A DNA stretch of 64,000 nt from Erythrobacter oryzae (GTDB taxonomy: Bacteria > Pseudomonadota > Alphaproteobacteria > Sphingomonadales > Sphingomonadaceae). Under the pieces are notes generated by a model, which had not been told where the DNA came from, did not search any database, and saw nothing but the letters and a program-made list of their open reading frames with translations. Of the stretch, positions 23,970 to 33,244 are shown one piece after another. Numbering within the stretch: the stretch's first letter is position 1; each line of letters opens with the position of its first letter. Where the stretch lies: assembly GCF_030271515.1 (NCBI RefSeq), contig NZ_JASCXI010000001.1, forward strand, positions 372,001 to 436,000, read 5' to 3'. A program made the position numbers and the translations under genes.

Positions 23970-26285
23970 ATGCGCCAGAAGGAACTGCGCCTTGCTCTTG
24001 TGTGCTACGGCGGGGTCAGCCTGGCGGTCTACATGCACGGCATCACCAAGGAGGTCTGGCACCTCGCCCGCGCGAGCCGGGCGTTCCACCATCCGCAGGC
24101 GGTGGCGCTGGACGGTGTGGCGGCGGCCTATCGCGATTTCCTCAAGACCATAGAGCGTGATCACGGCCTCCAGATCCGCGTGCTGCCCGACATTCTCACC
24201 GGCGCGAGCGCCGGGGGGATCAACGCGGTGTTCCTCGCGCAGGCGATCCACGCCGGGCACAGCCTCGAGCCGCTGACCGACCTGTGGCTCGCCAATGCCG
24301 ATGTGAGCGAGCTGACCGACCCCGAGGCCGAGCCGATGTGGCGCTATGCCAAGCTGTGGGCGCAGCCGATCGCCGAGTGGTTCCTGTCGCGCCCCGGCAA
24401 TGCGGTGAGCGCCACGGTCTCGCCCGAAACCCGCGCCGAGGTGCGTGCTAAGGTTTCCAAGCTGGTGCGCGGGCGGTGGTTCAGCCCGCCTTTCTCGGGC
24501 GCGCGTTTCTCGGCGATGCTCTACGAGGCCTTCATGCGCATGGCCGAGGAAGGCGACCGGATCCCGCTGCTGCCGCTGGGCTATCCGATCGACCTTGCGG
24601 TGACCGTCACCGATTTCCGCGGCCACCCCGAAACGCTGCGCCTGAACTCGCCCCCGCAGGTCGAGGAGACCGAGCACCGCCTGCCGATCAATTTCCGCGC
24701 GCGCGTGGGCGAGAACGGCTGCGCCCCGCTCGCCGATCCGCTCGAACTGGTGCTCGCCGCGCGTGCGACCGCGAGTTTCCCCGGGGCTTTCCCGCCGCTC
24801 ACCTTGGCCGAGATCGACGCGCTGGCCGAGGCCGAACAGCACGACTGGAGCGGGCGCGCGGCCTTCCTCCAGCGGGTCATGCCCACCCATGTCGAGCGCG
24901 GCACGGTGAGCGAGGTCGCGCTGATCGACGGGGCAGTGCTGGTCAACGCGCCCTTCGGCGCTGCGCTCTCGGCGCTCTACGGCCGTCCCGCCCAGCGCGA
25001 GGTCGACCGGCGCTTCGTCTATCTCGACCCCCGCCCCGATGGCGGGGCGGCGATGACCGGGCCTGCGTCACGCAAGGTCGGCTTCTTCGGCGCGATCTTC
25101 GGCTCGCTCTCGACCATCCCGCGCGAACAGCCGATCCGCGACGATCTCGAACGCATCGAGCACCAGTCGCGCGATGCGGCGCGGCTGAAGCGGATCGTGA
25201 TGGAATTGCAGGGCGATATCGACCGTGCGGTAGAAAAGCTGTTCGGCTACACCTTCCTGCTGGGTCGCCCCAACCCAAAGCGTCTCGCCGGATGGCGCGC
25301 CAAGGCGCAGCAGGCCGCGGCGGAGCGCGCGGGCTATGCCTTCGGTTCCTATGCGCTGGTGAAATTCGACGGGATCCTTGAGCAGCTCGCGCGGGTGACG
25401 CTGAAGGCGGCGGGGCAGCCGCTCGGCGATCCCATGCCGCTGGCCCACGCCTTTCGCTGCGAGCTCGAGGCGCGCGGATTGGGGCTGCTGACCGATGCGG
25501 GTGGCGGGGCGACGCAGGGCGCGATCGCCTTCTTCCGCGCGCATGACACCGGCTTCCGCATCCGCCGCCTGCAACTCCTCGCCCGCAAGCTGGCGCGCGA
25601 CTGGCAAGTCGATCCGGGGATCGCCGAGGACGCGCTCGACCGGGCGCGCGACCGGATCTACGAGATCCTCGCGATCTACCTGCGCGCCGACGAGGATGTG
25701 CAGCACGTGGCCCGCTTCCGCGAACTGGCGGGCAACGCCGTGCAGCACCCCGGCGCGGTGCTCGATTTCCTCGCGACCCAGCGCCTGCTCCCCGCGACCG
25801 ACCTTGCCGCCGAGGAACTGCTGATCGACGCGCTCGAGGACATGCCCAAGGAACTGAAGCGCCGGATGCTGCTGACCTATCTCGGCTTTCCGTTCTACGA
25901 TGTCGCCACCCTGTCACTCTCGCGGCGCGAGGGGCTGGACGAATACAACCCGGTCAAGATCGACCGCATCTCCCCCGACGATGCGCTCTCGATCCGCGAG
26001 GGCGGGACGGCGGCGACGCTGCGGGGAATCGAGTTCTACAATTTCGGCGCCTTCTTCAGCCGCGACTATCGCGAGAACGATTACCTGTGGGGACGCCTCC
26101 ACGGGGCGGAGCGAATGATCGATCTGCTCGCCTCGACCGTCACCGGCGGCGTTTCGGCCGAGGCCTTGCGCGAGGGCAAGCGCGCGGCGTTTCTGGCGGT
26201 GCTGGAGGAGGAGGAGATCGTCGGACGCTGCCAGCGCGGACTGGTCGAGCAGATCAGGGCCGAGGTGCGCGAGAAGCTGGGTTAG
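23970..26285 (+). CDS. large patatin-like phospholipase
   Basis: A 771-aa protein with an N-terminal patatin lipid acyl hydrolase fold. The glycine-rich oxyanion loop CYGGVSLAVYMHGI, the nucleophile serine S80 in LTGASAGGINA (G-x-S-x-G) and the aspartate of IDGAVLVNAPF form the Ser-Asp dyad. The long C-terminal part (from about residue 370) is helical and charged, as in the DUF3376-containing alphaproteobacterial and actinobacterial patatins. ATG at 23970 places the oxyanion loop at the start; the frame is open further upstream only as shadow of radA. No signal peptide. It may act on membrane phospholipids; substrate unknown. The stop overlaps that of the next gene on the other strand by 4 bases. 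Confidence 0.88.
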   Translation: MRQKELRLALVCYGGVSLAVYMHGITKEVWHLARASRAFHHPQAVALDGVAAAYRDFLKTIERDHGLQIRVLPDILTGASAGGINAVFLAQAIHAGHSLEPLTDLWLANADVSELTDPEAEPMWRYAKLWAQPIAEWFLSRPGNAVSATVSPETRAEVRAKVSKLVRGRWFSPPFSGARFSAMLYEAFMRMAEEGDRIPLLPLGYPIDLAVTVTDFRGHPETLRLNSPPQVEETEHRLPINFRARVGENGCAPLADPLELVLAARATASFPGAFPPLTLAEIDALAEAEQHDWSGRAAFLQRVMPTHVERGTVSEVALIDGAVLVNAPFGAALSALYGRPAQREVDRRFVYLDPRPDGGAAMTGPASRKVGFFGAIFGSLSTIPREQPIRDDLERIEHQSRDAARLKRIVMELQGDIDRAVEKLFGYTFLLGRPNPKRLAGWRAKAQQAAAERAGYAFGSYALVKFDGILEQLARVTLKAAGQPLGDPMPLAHAFRCELEARGLGLLTDAGGGATQGAIAFFRAHDTGFRIRRLQLLARKLARDWQVDPGIAEDALDRARDRIYEILAIYLRADEDVQHVARFRELAGNAVQHPGAVLDFLATQRLLPATDLAAEELLIDALEDMPKELKRRMLLTYLGFPFYDVATLSLSRREGLDEYNPVKIDRISPDDALSIREGGTAATLRGIEFYNFGAFFSRDYRENDYLWGRLHGAERMIDLLASTVTGGVSAEALREGKRAAFLAVLEEEEIVGRCQRGLVEQIRAEVREKLG

Positions 26286-26902
26286 GCTACGGCTGCGAAG
26301 AACAGCAACATCACGAGGCGCGATTCTTCGGCGCTGGTGCCGAAGCCCGGGGCGGCGTTGTGGAACTGCCAGGGCGAGAACAGCAGCAGGCGGTTGAAGC
26401 GGGCGGGAATGCGCAGGGTTCGCTCCCACTTGGCGGGGAGAGTCGTGTCCTTGTTGACCACCTCCTCTATGAGGGCATTGATGTCGGCATAGCCGCTCGC
26501 AGCGATCCGCGCCGGGTCCTGCGGCACGGCTTCGAGCCCGGTGCGGCGGTGACGGAAGAAATCGGTGCCGCCCGCGTCAGGCTTCGCGCAGTCCTCGGGG
26601 CGCGAGAGGTAGAGGATGCCGCTATAGGCCGCAGGGTCGATATGCACCCCGCTTTTGCCCTTGGCGCCCTTGCTGGTGAGGCGGCAATGCCCGTGCTGGG
26701 TGCCGGGCGCGGGGCCGAGCTTTACGCCCAGCAGGCGCGAGACGGCCGCGTCGATCGCCGCCGTATCGAGCGGCGCAGAGGAATTGAGCCCCGGGAAATT
26801 GCCGTATTGTCTGGCCGGATCATACTCCAGCCCCAGCGCCGCGCGGCGCGCCGACCACGGGTCCTTCAGAAAATCGTCGATGATGAGGAGCGAAGGAAGC
26901 AC
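26282..26902 (-). CDS. DUF6445 family protein, 2OG-oxygenase-like
   Basis: A 206-aa protein recognised as DUF6445 type. A helical N-terminus is followed by HCRLTSKGAKGKSGVHID, a strand-rich middle (YSGILYLSRPEDC, GGTDFFRHR) and LLLFSPWQFHNAAPGFG, the spacing of an H-x-D...H core as in 2-oxoglutarate/Fe(II) oxygenases; this match is inference. Such proteins are often near tryptophan halogenase genes or TonB-dependent receptors, none of which are here. The start is GTG at 26902, 10 bases downstream of the dnaJ stop, so it may be transcribed with the dnaK-dnaJ unit. Confidence 0.75.
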   Translation of the reverse strand: MLPSLLIIDDFLKDPWSARRAALGLEYDPARQYGNFPGLNSSAPLDTAAIDAAVSRLLGVKLGPAPGTQHGHCRLTSKGAKGKSGVHIDPAAYSGILYLSRPEDCAKPDAGGTDFFRHRRTGLEAVPQDPARIAASGYADINALIEEVVNKDTTLPAKWERTLRIPARFNRLLLFSPWQFHNAAPGFGTSAEESRLVMLLFFAAVA

Positions 26903-26912
26903 TTTGCGCCCC

Positions 26913-28055
26913 TCAGCCGCCGAAGGCGTCCTTCAGTTTGGCGAAGAAGCTGCGGCTTTCGGGGCATTCGTCACCCGTTTCGGTCGCCTTGAATTCCTCG
27001 AGGATTTCCTTCTGGCGGCGCGAGAGCTTGGTCGGCGTCTCGACCACGATCTCGACCACCATGTCGCCCCGCCCGCGGCCTTGCAGCACCGGCATGCCTG
27101 CACCGCGGATGCGCAGTTGCTTGCCCGACTGGATGCCGGCGGGGATGTCGAGCCGGTTGGTCGAGCCGTCGAGGTCCGGGATTTCGACACAGCCGCCCAG
27201 CGCTGCGGTGGTGAAGCTGACCGGCACGCGGGTCGCGAGCGTCGTGCCCTCGCGCTCGAACACGGAATGCGGCTTCACGTGGAGGAAGATGTAGAGATCG
27301 CCCGGCGGCGCGCCGCGCTGGCCGGCTTCGCCCTTGCCCGAGAGGCGGATGCGGGTGCCAGTGTCGACGCCTGCGGGGATATCGACCTTGAGGGTCTGCG
27401 GCTTGTCCACCCGGCCCTCCCCCCGGCACACGCGGCAGGGGTTCTCGATCACCGTGCCGCGCCCGTTGCAGGTGGGGCACGGGCGCTCGATCACGAACAG
27501 GCCCTGCTTGGCGCGCACGCTCCCCATTCCGTGGCACAGGTTGCACTGGCGTTCGGAGGTGCCGGGCGTCGCCCCGCTGCCGTCGCAGGTATCGCAGGAC
27601 TGCGAGACCTCGATCTCGATCTCGGTCGATTTGCCGGTGAAGGCTTCCTCGAGACTGACCTGCATGTCGTAGCGCAGGTCCGCGCCGCGGCGGGTCTGCT
27701 GGCGCTGCTGGCCGCCGCCGAAGGCGCTGCCGAAGATCGTCTCGAAGATGTCTCCGATATCGGCAAAGCCGTCCGCGCCGCGCCCGCCGAAGGGGCCGCC
27801 ACCGCCGCCGCCGTTCATGCCCTGGGTGAAAGCTTCGTGGCCGTAGCGGTCATAGGCCGCGCGCTTCTGCGGGTCCTTGAGGCAGTCGTATGCCTCGTTG
27901 ATCGCCTTGAACTTGGCTTCCGCGCTGGAGTCCCCCGGATTGCGGTCCGGGTGGAACTTCATCGCGAGCTTGCGGTAGGCGCTCTTCAAGGTCGCCCCGT
28001 CGCAATCGCGAGAGACTTCGAGCGTGGCGTAGTAATCGAGCTGGGCGCTGGACAT
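26913..28055 (-). CDS. dnaJ: chaperone protein DnaJ
   Basis: Hsp40 co-chaperone that delivers substrates to DnaK and stimulates its ATPase. The 380-aa protein has the J domain with the HPD tripeptide in KFHPDRNPG, a Gly/Phe-rich linker with a run of glycines, four zinc-finger repeats ([32 protein letters not shown]) binding two zincs, and the C-terminal substrate-binding domains. ATG at 28055. It lies 91 bases downstream of dnaK; no separate promoter is obvious, so it should be co-transcribed from the heat-shock promoter ahead of dnaK. Confidence 0.97.
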   Translation of the reverse strand: MSSAQLDYYATLEVSRDCDGATLKSAYRKLAMKFHPDRNPGDSSAEAKFKAINEAYDCLKDPQKRAAYDRYGHEAFTQGMNGGGGGGPFGGRGADGFADIGDIFETIFGSAFGGGQQRQQTRRGADLRYDMQVSLEEAFTGKSTEIEIEVSQSCDTCDGSGATPGTSERQCNLCHGMGSVRAKQGLFVIERPCPTCNGRGTVIENPCRVCRGEGRVDKPQTLKVDIPAGVDTGTRIRLSGKGEAGQRGAPPGDLYIFLHVKPHSVFEREGTTLATRVPVSFTTAALGGCVEIPDLDGSTNRLDIPAGIQSGKQLRIRGAGMPVLQGRGRGDMVVEIVVETPTKLSRRQKEILEEFKATETGDECPESRSFFAKLKDAFGG

Positions 28056-28146
28056 GTGGCTGACCTATTCCCCGTGACCACCTCCCGCCGCCGCGCCGGA
28101 CACGAAATCCGGTCGCTGCGGCAGGACAATGGGTTGCATCGGGGCC

Positions 28147-30066
28147 TTAGCCCTTCTTGTCTTCGTCGACCTCGGAGAACTCGGCGTCGACGACATCTTC
28201 GGCCGGGGCTTCTTCGGCGGCAGCAGCCTCGCCCTCGGGGCCGGCGGACTGCTGGGCTTCGTAGATCTGCTGGCCCATCTTCATCGCGCTCTGCGTGAGC
28301 GCCTGCGCCTTGGCATTGATGTCATCGGCATCGCCGCCTTCGAGCGCAGTCTTCACGGCAGCGATGGCTTCCTCGACCTCGGTCTTGGTCGCGGCATCGA
28401 TCTTGGCACCATGCTCTTCGAGCTGCTTTTCGGTCGCGTGGACGAGGCTGTCGGCCTGGTTGCGCGCTTCTGCGGCCGCCCGGCGCTTCTTGTCTTCTTC
28501 CGCGAACTTCTCGGCGTCCTTCACCATCTGGTCGATGTCAGCGTCGCTGAGACCGCCCGAGGCCTGGATCTTGATCGTCTGCTCCTTGCCGGTGCCCTTG
28601 TCCTTGGCCGCAACCGAGACGATGCCGTTGGCGTCAATATCGAAGGTCACTTCGATCTGCGGCACGCCGCGCGGCGCGGGGGGAATGCCGATCAGGTCGA
28701 AATTGCCGAGCAGCTTGTTGTCCGCCGCCATCTCGCGCTCGCCCTGATAGACCTTAATCGTCACCGCGTTCTGGTTGTCCTCGGCGGTCGAGTAGGTCTG
28801 GGTCTTCTTGGTCGGGATGGTGGTGTTGCGGTCGATCATGCGGGTGAACACGCCGCCGAGCGTCTCGATGCCGAGGCTGAGCGGGGTCACGTCGAGCAGC
28901 AGCACGTCCTTGACGTCGCCCTGCAGCACGCCCGCCTGAATGGCCGCGCCCATGGCGACGACTTCATCCGGGTTCACGCCGGTGTGCGGCTTGGCGCCGA
29001 AGAACTGCTCCACGACCTCGCGCACCTTGGGCATGCGGGTCATGCCGCCGACGAGGATCACCTCGTCGACCTGATCCTTGCTGATGCCCGCATCTGCCAG
29101 CGCCTTCTTGCACGGCTCGAGCGTGCGCTGGATCAGAGCGTCGACCATCTTTTCGAGGTCGGCGCGGGTGATCGTTTCCACGAGGTGCAGCGGGGTGGTG
29201 GTGCCGCCTTCCATGCGCGCGGTGATGAAGGGCAGGTTGATTTCGGTGGTCGCCGCGCTCGACAGCTCGATCTTGGCCTTTTCGGCGGCCTCCTTGAGGC
29301 GCTGGAGCGCGAGCTTGTCGGTCTTGAGGTCCATCGATTCCTTCTTCTTGAAGGAATCGGCAAGGAACTCGACGATCGCATTGTCGAAGTCTTCGCCGCC
29401 GAGGAAGGTGTCGCCGTTGGTCGACTTCACTTCGAACACGCCGTCACCGATCTCGAGGATCGAGACGTCGAAGGTGCCGCCGCCAAGGTCGTAGACGGCG
29501 ATGGTCTTGCCGTCTTCCTTGTCCATGCCATAGGCGAGCGCCGCGGCGGTCGGCTCGTTGATGATGCGCAGCACTTCAAGGCCGGCGATCTGGCCGGCGT
29601 CCTTGGTGGCCTGACGCTGGGCGTCGTTGAAATAGGCGGGCACGGTGATGACGGCCTGCGTCACGCTCTCGCCGAGATAGCTCTCGGCGGTTTCCTTCAT
29701 CTTCTGGAGGATGAAGGCCGAAACCTGCGAGGGGCTGTAATCTTCGCCGCCCGCGTTGACCCACGCGTCGCCGTTCTTGCCCTTGACGATCTTGTAGGGG
29801 ACGAGACCCATGTCCTTCTTGGTCAGCGGGTCCTCGAACCGGCGGCCGATGAGGCGCTTGATCGCGAAGAGGGTGTTGTCGGGGTTGGTGACCGCCTGGC
29901 GCTTGGCAGGCTGGCCGATCAGGCGCTGGCCATCCTTGGTGAAAGCGACGATCGAAGGCGTGGTGCGCGCGCCTTCCGAATTTTCGATGACCTTGGGCTT
30001 GCCGCCGTCCATCACTGCGACGCAGGAGTTGGTGGTGCCGAGGTCGATACCGATTACTTTACCCAT
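28147..30066 (-). CDS. dnaK: chaperone protein DnaK (Hsp70)
   Basis: ATP-driven Hsp70 chaperone. The 639-aa protein starts [19 protein letters not shown], the conserved phosphate-1 loop; the nucleotide-binding domain continues with [16 protein letters not shown] and [11 protein letters not shown], then the substrate-binding beta domain, helical lid and an acidic C-terminal tail. ATG at 30066 is certain from the N-terminus; the frame is open further upstream, but this part is not conserved and contains the promoter. A good RpoH-type promoter ends about 94 bases before the start. GrpE and HrcA, its partners, are encoded 2.6 kb away. Confidence 0.98.
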   Translation of the reverse strand: MGKVIGIDLGTTNSCVAVMDGGKPKVIENSEGARTTPSIVAFTKDGQRLIGQPAKRQAVTNPDNTLFAIKRLIGRRFEDPLTKKDMGLVPYKIVKGKNGDAWVNAGGEDYSPSQVSAFILQKMKETAESYLGESVTQAVITVPAYFNDAQRQATKDAGQIAGLEVLRIINEPTAAALAYGMDKEDGKTIAVYDLGGGTFDVSILEIGDGVFEVKSTNGDTFLGGEDFDNAIVEFLADSFKKKESMDLKTDKLALQRLKEAAEKAKIELSSAATTEINLPFITARMEGGTTTPLHLVETITRADLEKMVDALIQRTLEPCKKALADAGISKDQVDEVILVGGMTRMPKVREVVEQFFGAKPHTGVNPDEVVAMGAAIQAGVLQGDVKDVLLLDVTPLSLGIETLGGVFTRMIDRNTTIPTKKTQTYSTAEDNQNAVTIKVYQGEREMAADNKLLGNFDLIGIPPAPRGVPQIEVTFDIDANGIVSVAAKDKGTGKEQTIKIQASGGLSDADIDQMVKDAEKFAEEDKKRRAAAEARNQADSLVHATEKQLEEHGAKIDAATKTEVEEAIAAVKTALEGGDADDINAKAQALTQSAMKMGQQIYEAQQSAGPEGEAAAAEEAPAEDVVDAEFSEVDEDKKG

Positions 30067-30159
30067 TGTTTCCCCATCCATAAGGACAATTGTTGGACAC
30101 CGCTGCCGTCGGCTTCCCGGTTGTCGGCAAAGCACCTTGGCGGCTCGTTTGTGACGGCG

Positions 30160-30187
30160 ATATAGGTGTGCTTTCGCTTGGCACAAG
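30160..30187 (-). promoter_or_regulatory. RpoH (sigma-32) heat-shock promoter for dnaK-dnaJ
   Basis: Read on the minus strand, CTTG (30187-30184) is followed after exactly 17 bases by CCTATAT (30166-30160). This matches the alphaproteobacterial RpoH consensus CTTG-N17-CYTATNT at every defined base. It lies upstream of dnaK in the correct orientation and no CIRCE operator is visible next to it. Confidence 0.85.
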
Positions 30188-30233
30188 AGAGCCGCGCTTC
30201 TAGATTTGGCTCGTCCACACAGGAGACATTCGC

Positions 30234-30713
30234 GTGAAATCCTTGCCTAACGCCGCGGCGGCGGTGCTGATGCTTGTCATGCTCTCCGCCTGCGCGCCCG
30301 ATGCCGATGCGCCGCCGAGCGATGCGGCGACCGCCGCCGCGGGCGCGGGGCTCGCCGTCAGCAATGCGCGCCTTGTCCTGCCGCCGGTCGCGGGCAATCC
30401 GGCAGCGGTCTATTTCGACCTTTCCTACAGCGGTGCGCCGGGCGTATCGCTCGAGAGCGTCACGGTGGAGGGCGCCGGGATGACGATGATGCACGACTAT
30501 GCCGAAAGCGCGGGCAAGATGCAGATGGTGATGACGGATTCGGTGCCGCTCAGCACGCCGGTGAGCTTCGCGCCGGGCGGGCTTCACGTGATGGCGATGG
30601 AGCCGGGCGCGGCGCTCACCGCGGGCAGCACCGCCAAGGTCACACTCACCCTCTCCGATGGCACCAGCGTCACAGTCGATGTCCCCGTGCGCGCCGCGGG
30701 GGACGAGCGCTGA
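30234..30713 (+). CDS. periplasmic copper chaperone PCu(A)C family lipoprotein
   Basis: A 159-aa exported protein of the PCu(A)C type, which in other bacteria hands copper(I) to cytochrome oxidase in the periplasm. The signal peptide ends in a lipobox LSAC, predicting a lipoprotein. The copper site elements appear as a Met/His-rich MTMMHDY, the MQM(V)M segment and [10 protein letters not shown], similar to the family's H-x10-M-x21-H-x-M pattern. The start is GTG at 30234, with AGGAG 9 bases upstream. It is followed by an overlapping gene with a probable CTG start. No cytochrome oxidase genes are nearby. Confidence 0.88.
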   Translation: MKSLPNAAAAVLMLVMLSACAPDADAPPSDAATAAAGAGLAVSNARLVLPPVAGNPAAVYFDLSYSGAPGVSLESVTVEGAGMTMMHDYAESAGKMQMVMTDSVPLSTPVSFAPGGLHVMAMEPGAALTAGSTAKVTLTLSDGTSVTVDVPVRAAGDER

Positions 30714-31234
30714 CCAACGCGCCGACCGTCAGCGAGAGCAGCCCGCTCCCCGCCTGTCCGGTCGGCGCCGCACGCCCGCTGACGTCGGGGGAGATTGCAC
30801 TTGCCCGTTCGGTTTTCGGCGATGCGATCGACTATGCCCCAGTCACGGTGATCCGCCGCAAATTCTTCCCGCTGCAACCGCGCGGCGTGACGATGGCGCC
30901 GATGGGCAGCCTCCATTTCCACCCCGCCGCCCCGCATTATTGCGACGACTTCGCCTCCGCCTCGCTGGCGCAGCAGGGCCATTTCATCCACGAGATGACC
31001 CATGTGTGGCAGGCGCAGACCCTCGGCCGGTGGTATCTCGTGCTACGCCGCCATCCGTGGTGCCGCTATGACTATACCCTGAAACCGGGCTGGAGCCTCG
31101 CGCAATACGGGCTCGAGCAGCAGGCCGAGATCGTGCGCCACGCCTTCTTGCTGCGCATGGGCGAGCCGGTCGCGGGGGTTGCAGACAAGGCAGCCTATGC
31201 CGCGCTGGTCGATTTTCCGGGAGCGTCGCGGTGA
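30710..31234 (+). CDS. HExxH-motif protein of the 'vgr-related' type, probable CTG start
   Basis: The frame has no ATG, GTG or TTG ahead of 30848, but coding-like, family-like sequence (LTSGEIALARSVFGDAIDYA and onward) extends upstream to 30710. There a CTG overlaps the copper-chaperone stop as CTGA, with GGGGGA six bases before it. I therefore place the start at this CTG; translation from GTG at 30848 (128 aa) would cut the conserved N-terminus. The 174-aa protein has the zinc-metalloprotease-like motif HEMTH at residues 94-98, and a downstream GLEQQAE that could supply a glutamate ligand. Sphingomonad proteins annotated as vgr-related look similar. Its end overlaps the next gene as GTGA. 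Confidence 0.72.
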   Translation: MTNAPTVSESSPLPACPVGAARPLTSGEIALARSVFGDAIDYAPVTVIRRKFFPLQPRGVTMAPMGSLHFHPAAPHYCDDFASASLAQQGHFIHEMTHVWQAQTLGRWYLVLRRHPWCRYDYTLKPGWSLAQYGLEQQAEIVRHAFLLRMGEPVAGVADKAAYAALVDFPGASR

Positions 31235-31803
31235 GCCAGTTCGAATTCGTCTTCGTCCTCTACAGCCTCGTGCTCGGCCTCTCGCTGGTCGAGCTGCTCA
31301 ACGGCCTCGGCCGCACGCTCGAATTCATGCTGGGCCGCGAGGCGGGCGACCGCACATTCTCGATCGGCGTGCTGACCCCGCTGCTGGCGCTGTTCGTGAT
31401 CCTCGATCTGCTCTCGTTCTGGATCTTTGCGTGGACCGTGCAGGAACATGTCGTAGCCGACCGCTTCACCGTGCTTGGCGTGCTGGTGTTCGCGAGCGCC
31501 TATTTCCTCGCCAGCAGGCTGGTGTTCCCGAGCGAGCCCGAGAATTTCACCGATCTCGACACCCATTACTTCCGCGTGCGCCGGGTGGTGTTCGCGATGC
31601 TGCTGGTGATGGTGGCGGTGCAATGGGCCTTCCTGCTGTCGATCCCCGAGATGGCCACGCGGCTGATCACGCCGACGAACGTGGGCCTGACCGGCGTCCT
31701 CATCGCCCTAATGGGGGCCGCGATGCTCGTCACCGGCAAGCGGGCGAGCATCGCGGTGCTGGGGCTGCTGATCGCGCGCTATCTGGTGATCTACCTGATA
31801 TAG
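31231..31803 (+). CDS. five- or six-span membrane protein, unknown function
   Basis: The 190-aa protein has about five or six hydrophobic segments (FVFVLYSLVLGLSLVELL, VLTPLLALFVILDLLSFWIF, VLGVLVFASAYFLA, FAMLLVMVAVQWAFLL and two near the end) with one longer acidic loop. No function is recognised. GTG at 31231 overlaps the HExxH gene stop (GTGA), so copper chaperone, HExxH protein and this protein form a translationally coupled trio. A role with the HExxH protein at the membrane is inference only. Confidence 0.8.
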   Translation: MSQFEFVFVLYSLVLGLSLVELLNGLGRTLEFMLGREAGDRTFSIGVLTPLLALFVILDLLSFWIFAWTVQEHVVADRFTVLGVLVFASAYFLASRLVFPSEPENFTDLDTHYFRVRRVVFAMLLVMVAVQWAFLLSIPEMATRLITPTNVGLTGVLIALMGAAMLVTGKRASIAVLGLLIARYLVIYLI

Positions 31804-31815
31804 CGCGCGGCCGGC

Positions 31816-32088
31816 TCAGTTCGGGCAGCGCACCGTGTATTCGCGGCCACGCCTGTCGACGCGGTAGCAATCGCCATTGTCGCGCTTCTTGATGAGCGTG
31901 CCGCCTGCCCCGCCAACGGCAGCGCCCACGGCGGCGCCGGTGCCAATATCGCCGCCAGTGACGGCGCCGACGGCCGCACCGGCAGCCGCCCCGAGGCCTG
32001 CACCTTCGACGGCGTAATTGTCGGCGCAGGCAGTGAGCGAAAGCGCGGCAGCCGCGCCAAGTAGGATCGGGGAAATGCGATAGGTCAT
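31816..32088 (-). CDS. small glycine-zipper lipoprotein
   Basis: A 90-aa exported protein. The signal peptide ends in a lipobox LTAC, and the mature part has an Ala/Gly-rich zipper region (GAGLGAAAGAAVGAVTGG and a repeat of it), a helix-packing motif found in outer-membrane-associated lipoproteins, followed by a short basic segment with two cysteines (DCYRVDRRGREYTVRC). ATG at 32088 is preceded by CCGGAGAG, a good ribosome-binding site. The gene stands alone between two plus-strand genes. Specific function unknown. Confidence 0.78.
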   Translation of the reverse strand: MTYRISPILLGAAAALSLTACADNYAVEGAGLGAAAGAAVGAVTGGDIGTGAAVGAAVGGAGGTLIKKRDNGDCYRVDRRGREYTVRCPN

Positions 32089-32259
32089 GGGTTCTCTCCG
32101 GAGCATCGGGTTGATGCGGGGGCCTATCGCGACAGCAACGTCCATGTTCCGCACCCTGCCGCGCGTCCGGGTGAACGCGGCGCAAGGCGTGCCGCGCGTG
32201 CGGCAACCGAAGTTTCAGAGAGTCGTGCTAGACCATGACGCGAGAGGAACAGTGCCGCC

Positions 32260-32661
32260 ATGGACCGATTTGCCCGCACCATCGAGTTTGCCAGCTCGCA
32301 CTTCCCGCGCCACCAGCGCGACGCGGAGCTCGCCAATGCGCTGTACATGCATGGCTTCGCTCTTGCTGCTCATATAGGTGAAGCGCTCGGCGAGCGTGGC
32401 ACTACGGTCAGTGCCTATATCGCCGAGGACTGGGGCTGGTATTGCGAGATCCGCCACCAGACATTTGCTCTGGCCTACGGTGTGGTAGCCGAATTCGATG
32501 AGGACGCGTTCCTGATCCAGTTCATCCCGGACAAGCCCTACGTGCGAAAGCTTTTCCGCAAGATCGACATCTCAGAGCCGCTCGCGCGGTTGCAGGACGA
32601 CGTCTTCGCCATCCTGCAAGCCGCGCCCTCGAGCAGCCCGCCGGTGTGGAGCGAGGCCTAG
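32260..32661 (+). CDS. conserved hypothetical cytoplasmic protein
   Basis: A 133-aa protein with no signal peptide or membrane segment; its GWYCEIRHQTFALAYGVV core looks like a mixed alpha/beta fold, and the C-terminus is proline/serine rich. I do not recognise a family. ATG at 32260 is preceded by GAGAGGAA. It is convergent with grpE, and the final codon overlap is the single tetranucleotide CTAG, which acts as stop (TAG) for both genes. The composition is slightly less GC-rich than its neighbours. Confidence 0.7.
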   Translation: MDRFARTIEFASSHFPRHQRDAELANALYMHGFALAAHIGEALGERGTTVSAYIAEDWGWYCEIRHQTFALAYGVVAEFDEDAFLIQFIPDKPYVRKLFRKIDISEPLARLQDDVFAILQAAPSSSPPVWSEA

Positions 32662-33227
32662 TCCGGCTTCTTCGCCACCGCCACCATGGCGGCGCGCAGC
32701 AGGCGGTCCTTGATCATCCACCCGGCCTGCATTTCCGAGACGATCGTCCCCGGCTCGTGATCGGCGCTCGGCACTTCGATCATCGCCTGATGCTGGTTGG
32801 GGTCGAGCGGCAGACCGACCGCGGCGATACGGGTGATGCCGTTGGCGGCGAACACCTTCTCGAGCTCGCGCTGGGTGGCTTCGAGACCGAACACGAGGCC
32901 CTTCATGCTCTCGTCATCGCGCAAGGATTGCGGGATGGCCTCGATCGCGCGCGACAGGTTGTCGGCGACCGAGAGAATGTCGCGAGCAAAGCCGGTCGCG
33001 GCATAGGCGCGCGCTTCGTCCTTCTCGCGCTCGAGGCGGCGGCGCACGTTCTGCGTCTCGGCCTGGGCGTAGAGCACTTCCTGCTTTGCCGCCTCGAGAT
33101 CGCGCTTGAGCGATTCGAGCGCTTCGGCGAGCGGCGCGGCGTCATCGCCGCCCTCGCGCAGGTGTTCGGGCACACCCTTCAATTCGTCTTCCGCCGCCTG
33201 GTCCAGCGGCGTGTCGTTCTCGGTCAT
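32658..33227 (-). CDS. grpE: nucleotide exchange factor GrpE
   Basis: Releases ADP from DnaK. The 189-aa protein has an acidic N-terminal tail, a long coiled coil (ALESLKRDLEAAKQEVLYAQAETQNV) and the C-terminal beta domain with the family signature NGITRIAAVGLPLDPNQHQ and GWMIKDRLLRAA. ATG at 33227 is chosen; a TTG at 33248 overlapping the hrcA stop would add seven residues. It follows hrcA by 17 bases and is likely co-transcribed with it. No RpoH or CIRCE site is clear ahead of hrcA. Confidence 0.95.
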   Translation of the reverse strand: MTENDTPLDQAAEDELKGVPEHLREGGDDAAPLAEALESLKRDLEAAKQEVLYAQAETQNVRRRLEREKDEARAYAATGFARDILSVADNLSRAIEAIPQSLRDDESMKGLVFGLEATQRELEKVFAANGITRIAAVGLPLDPNQHQAMIEVPSADHEPGTIVSEMQAGWMIKDRLLRAAMVAVAKKPD

Positions 33228-33244
33228 GTCGTATGGCTTCCCAT

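Noticed and set aside
28129..30165. Long open frame on the plus strand opposite dnaK
   Set aside because: The minus-strand frame is unambiguous DnaK. The plus frame is its complement, rich in Leu/Val/Asp/His/Arg from codon bias, with no domain.
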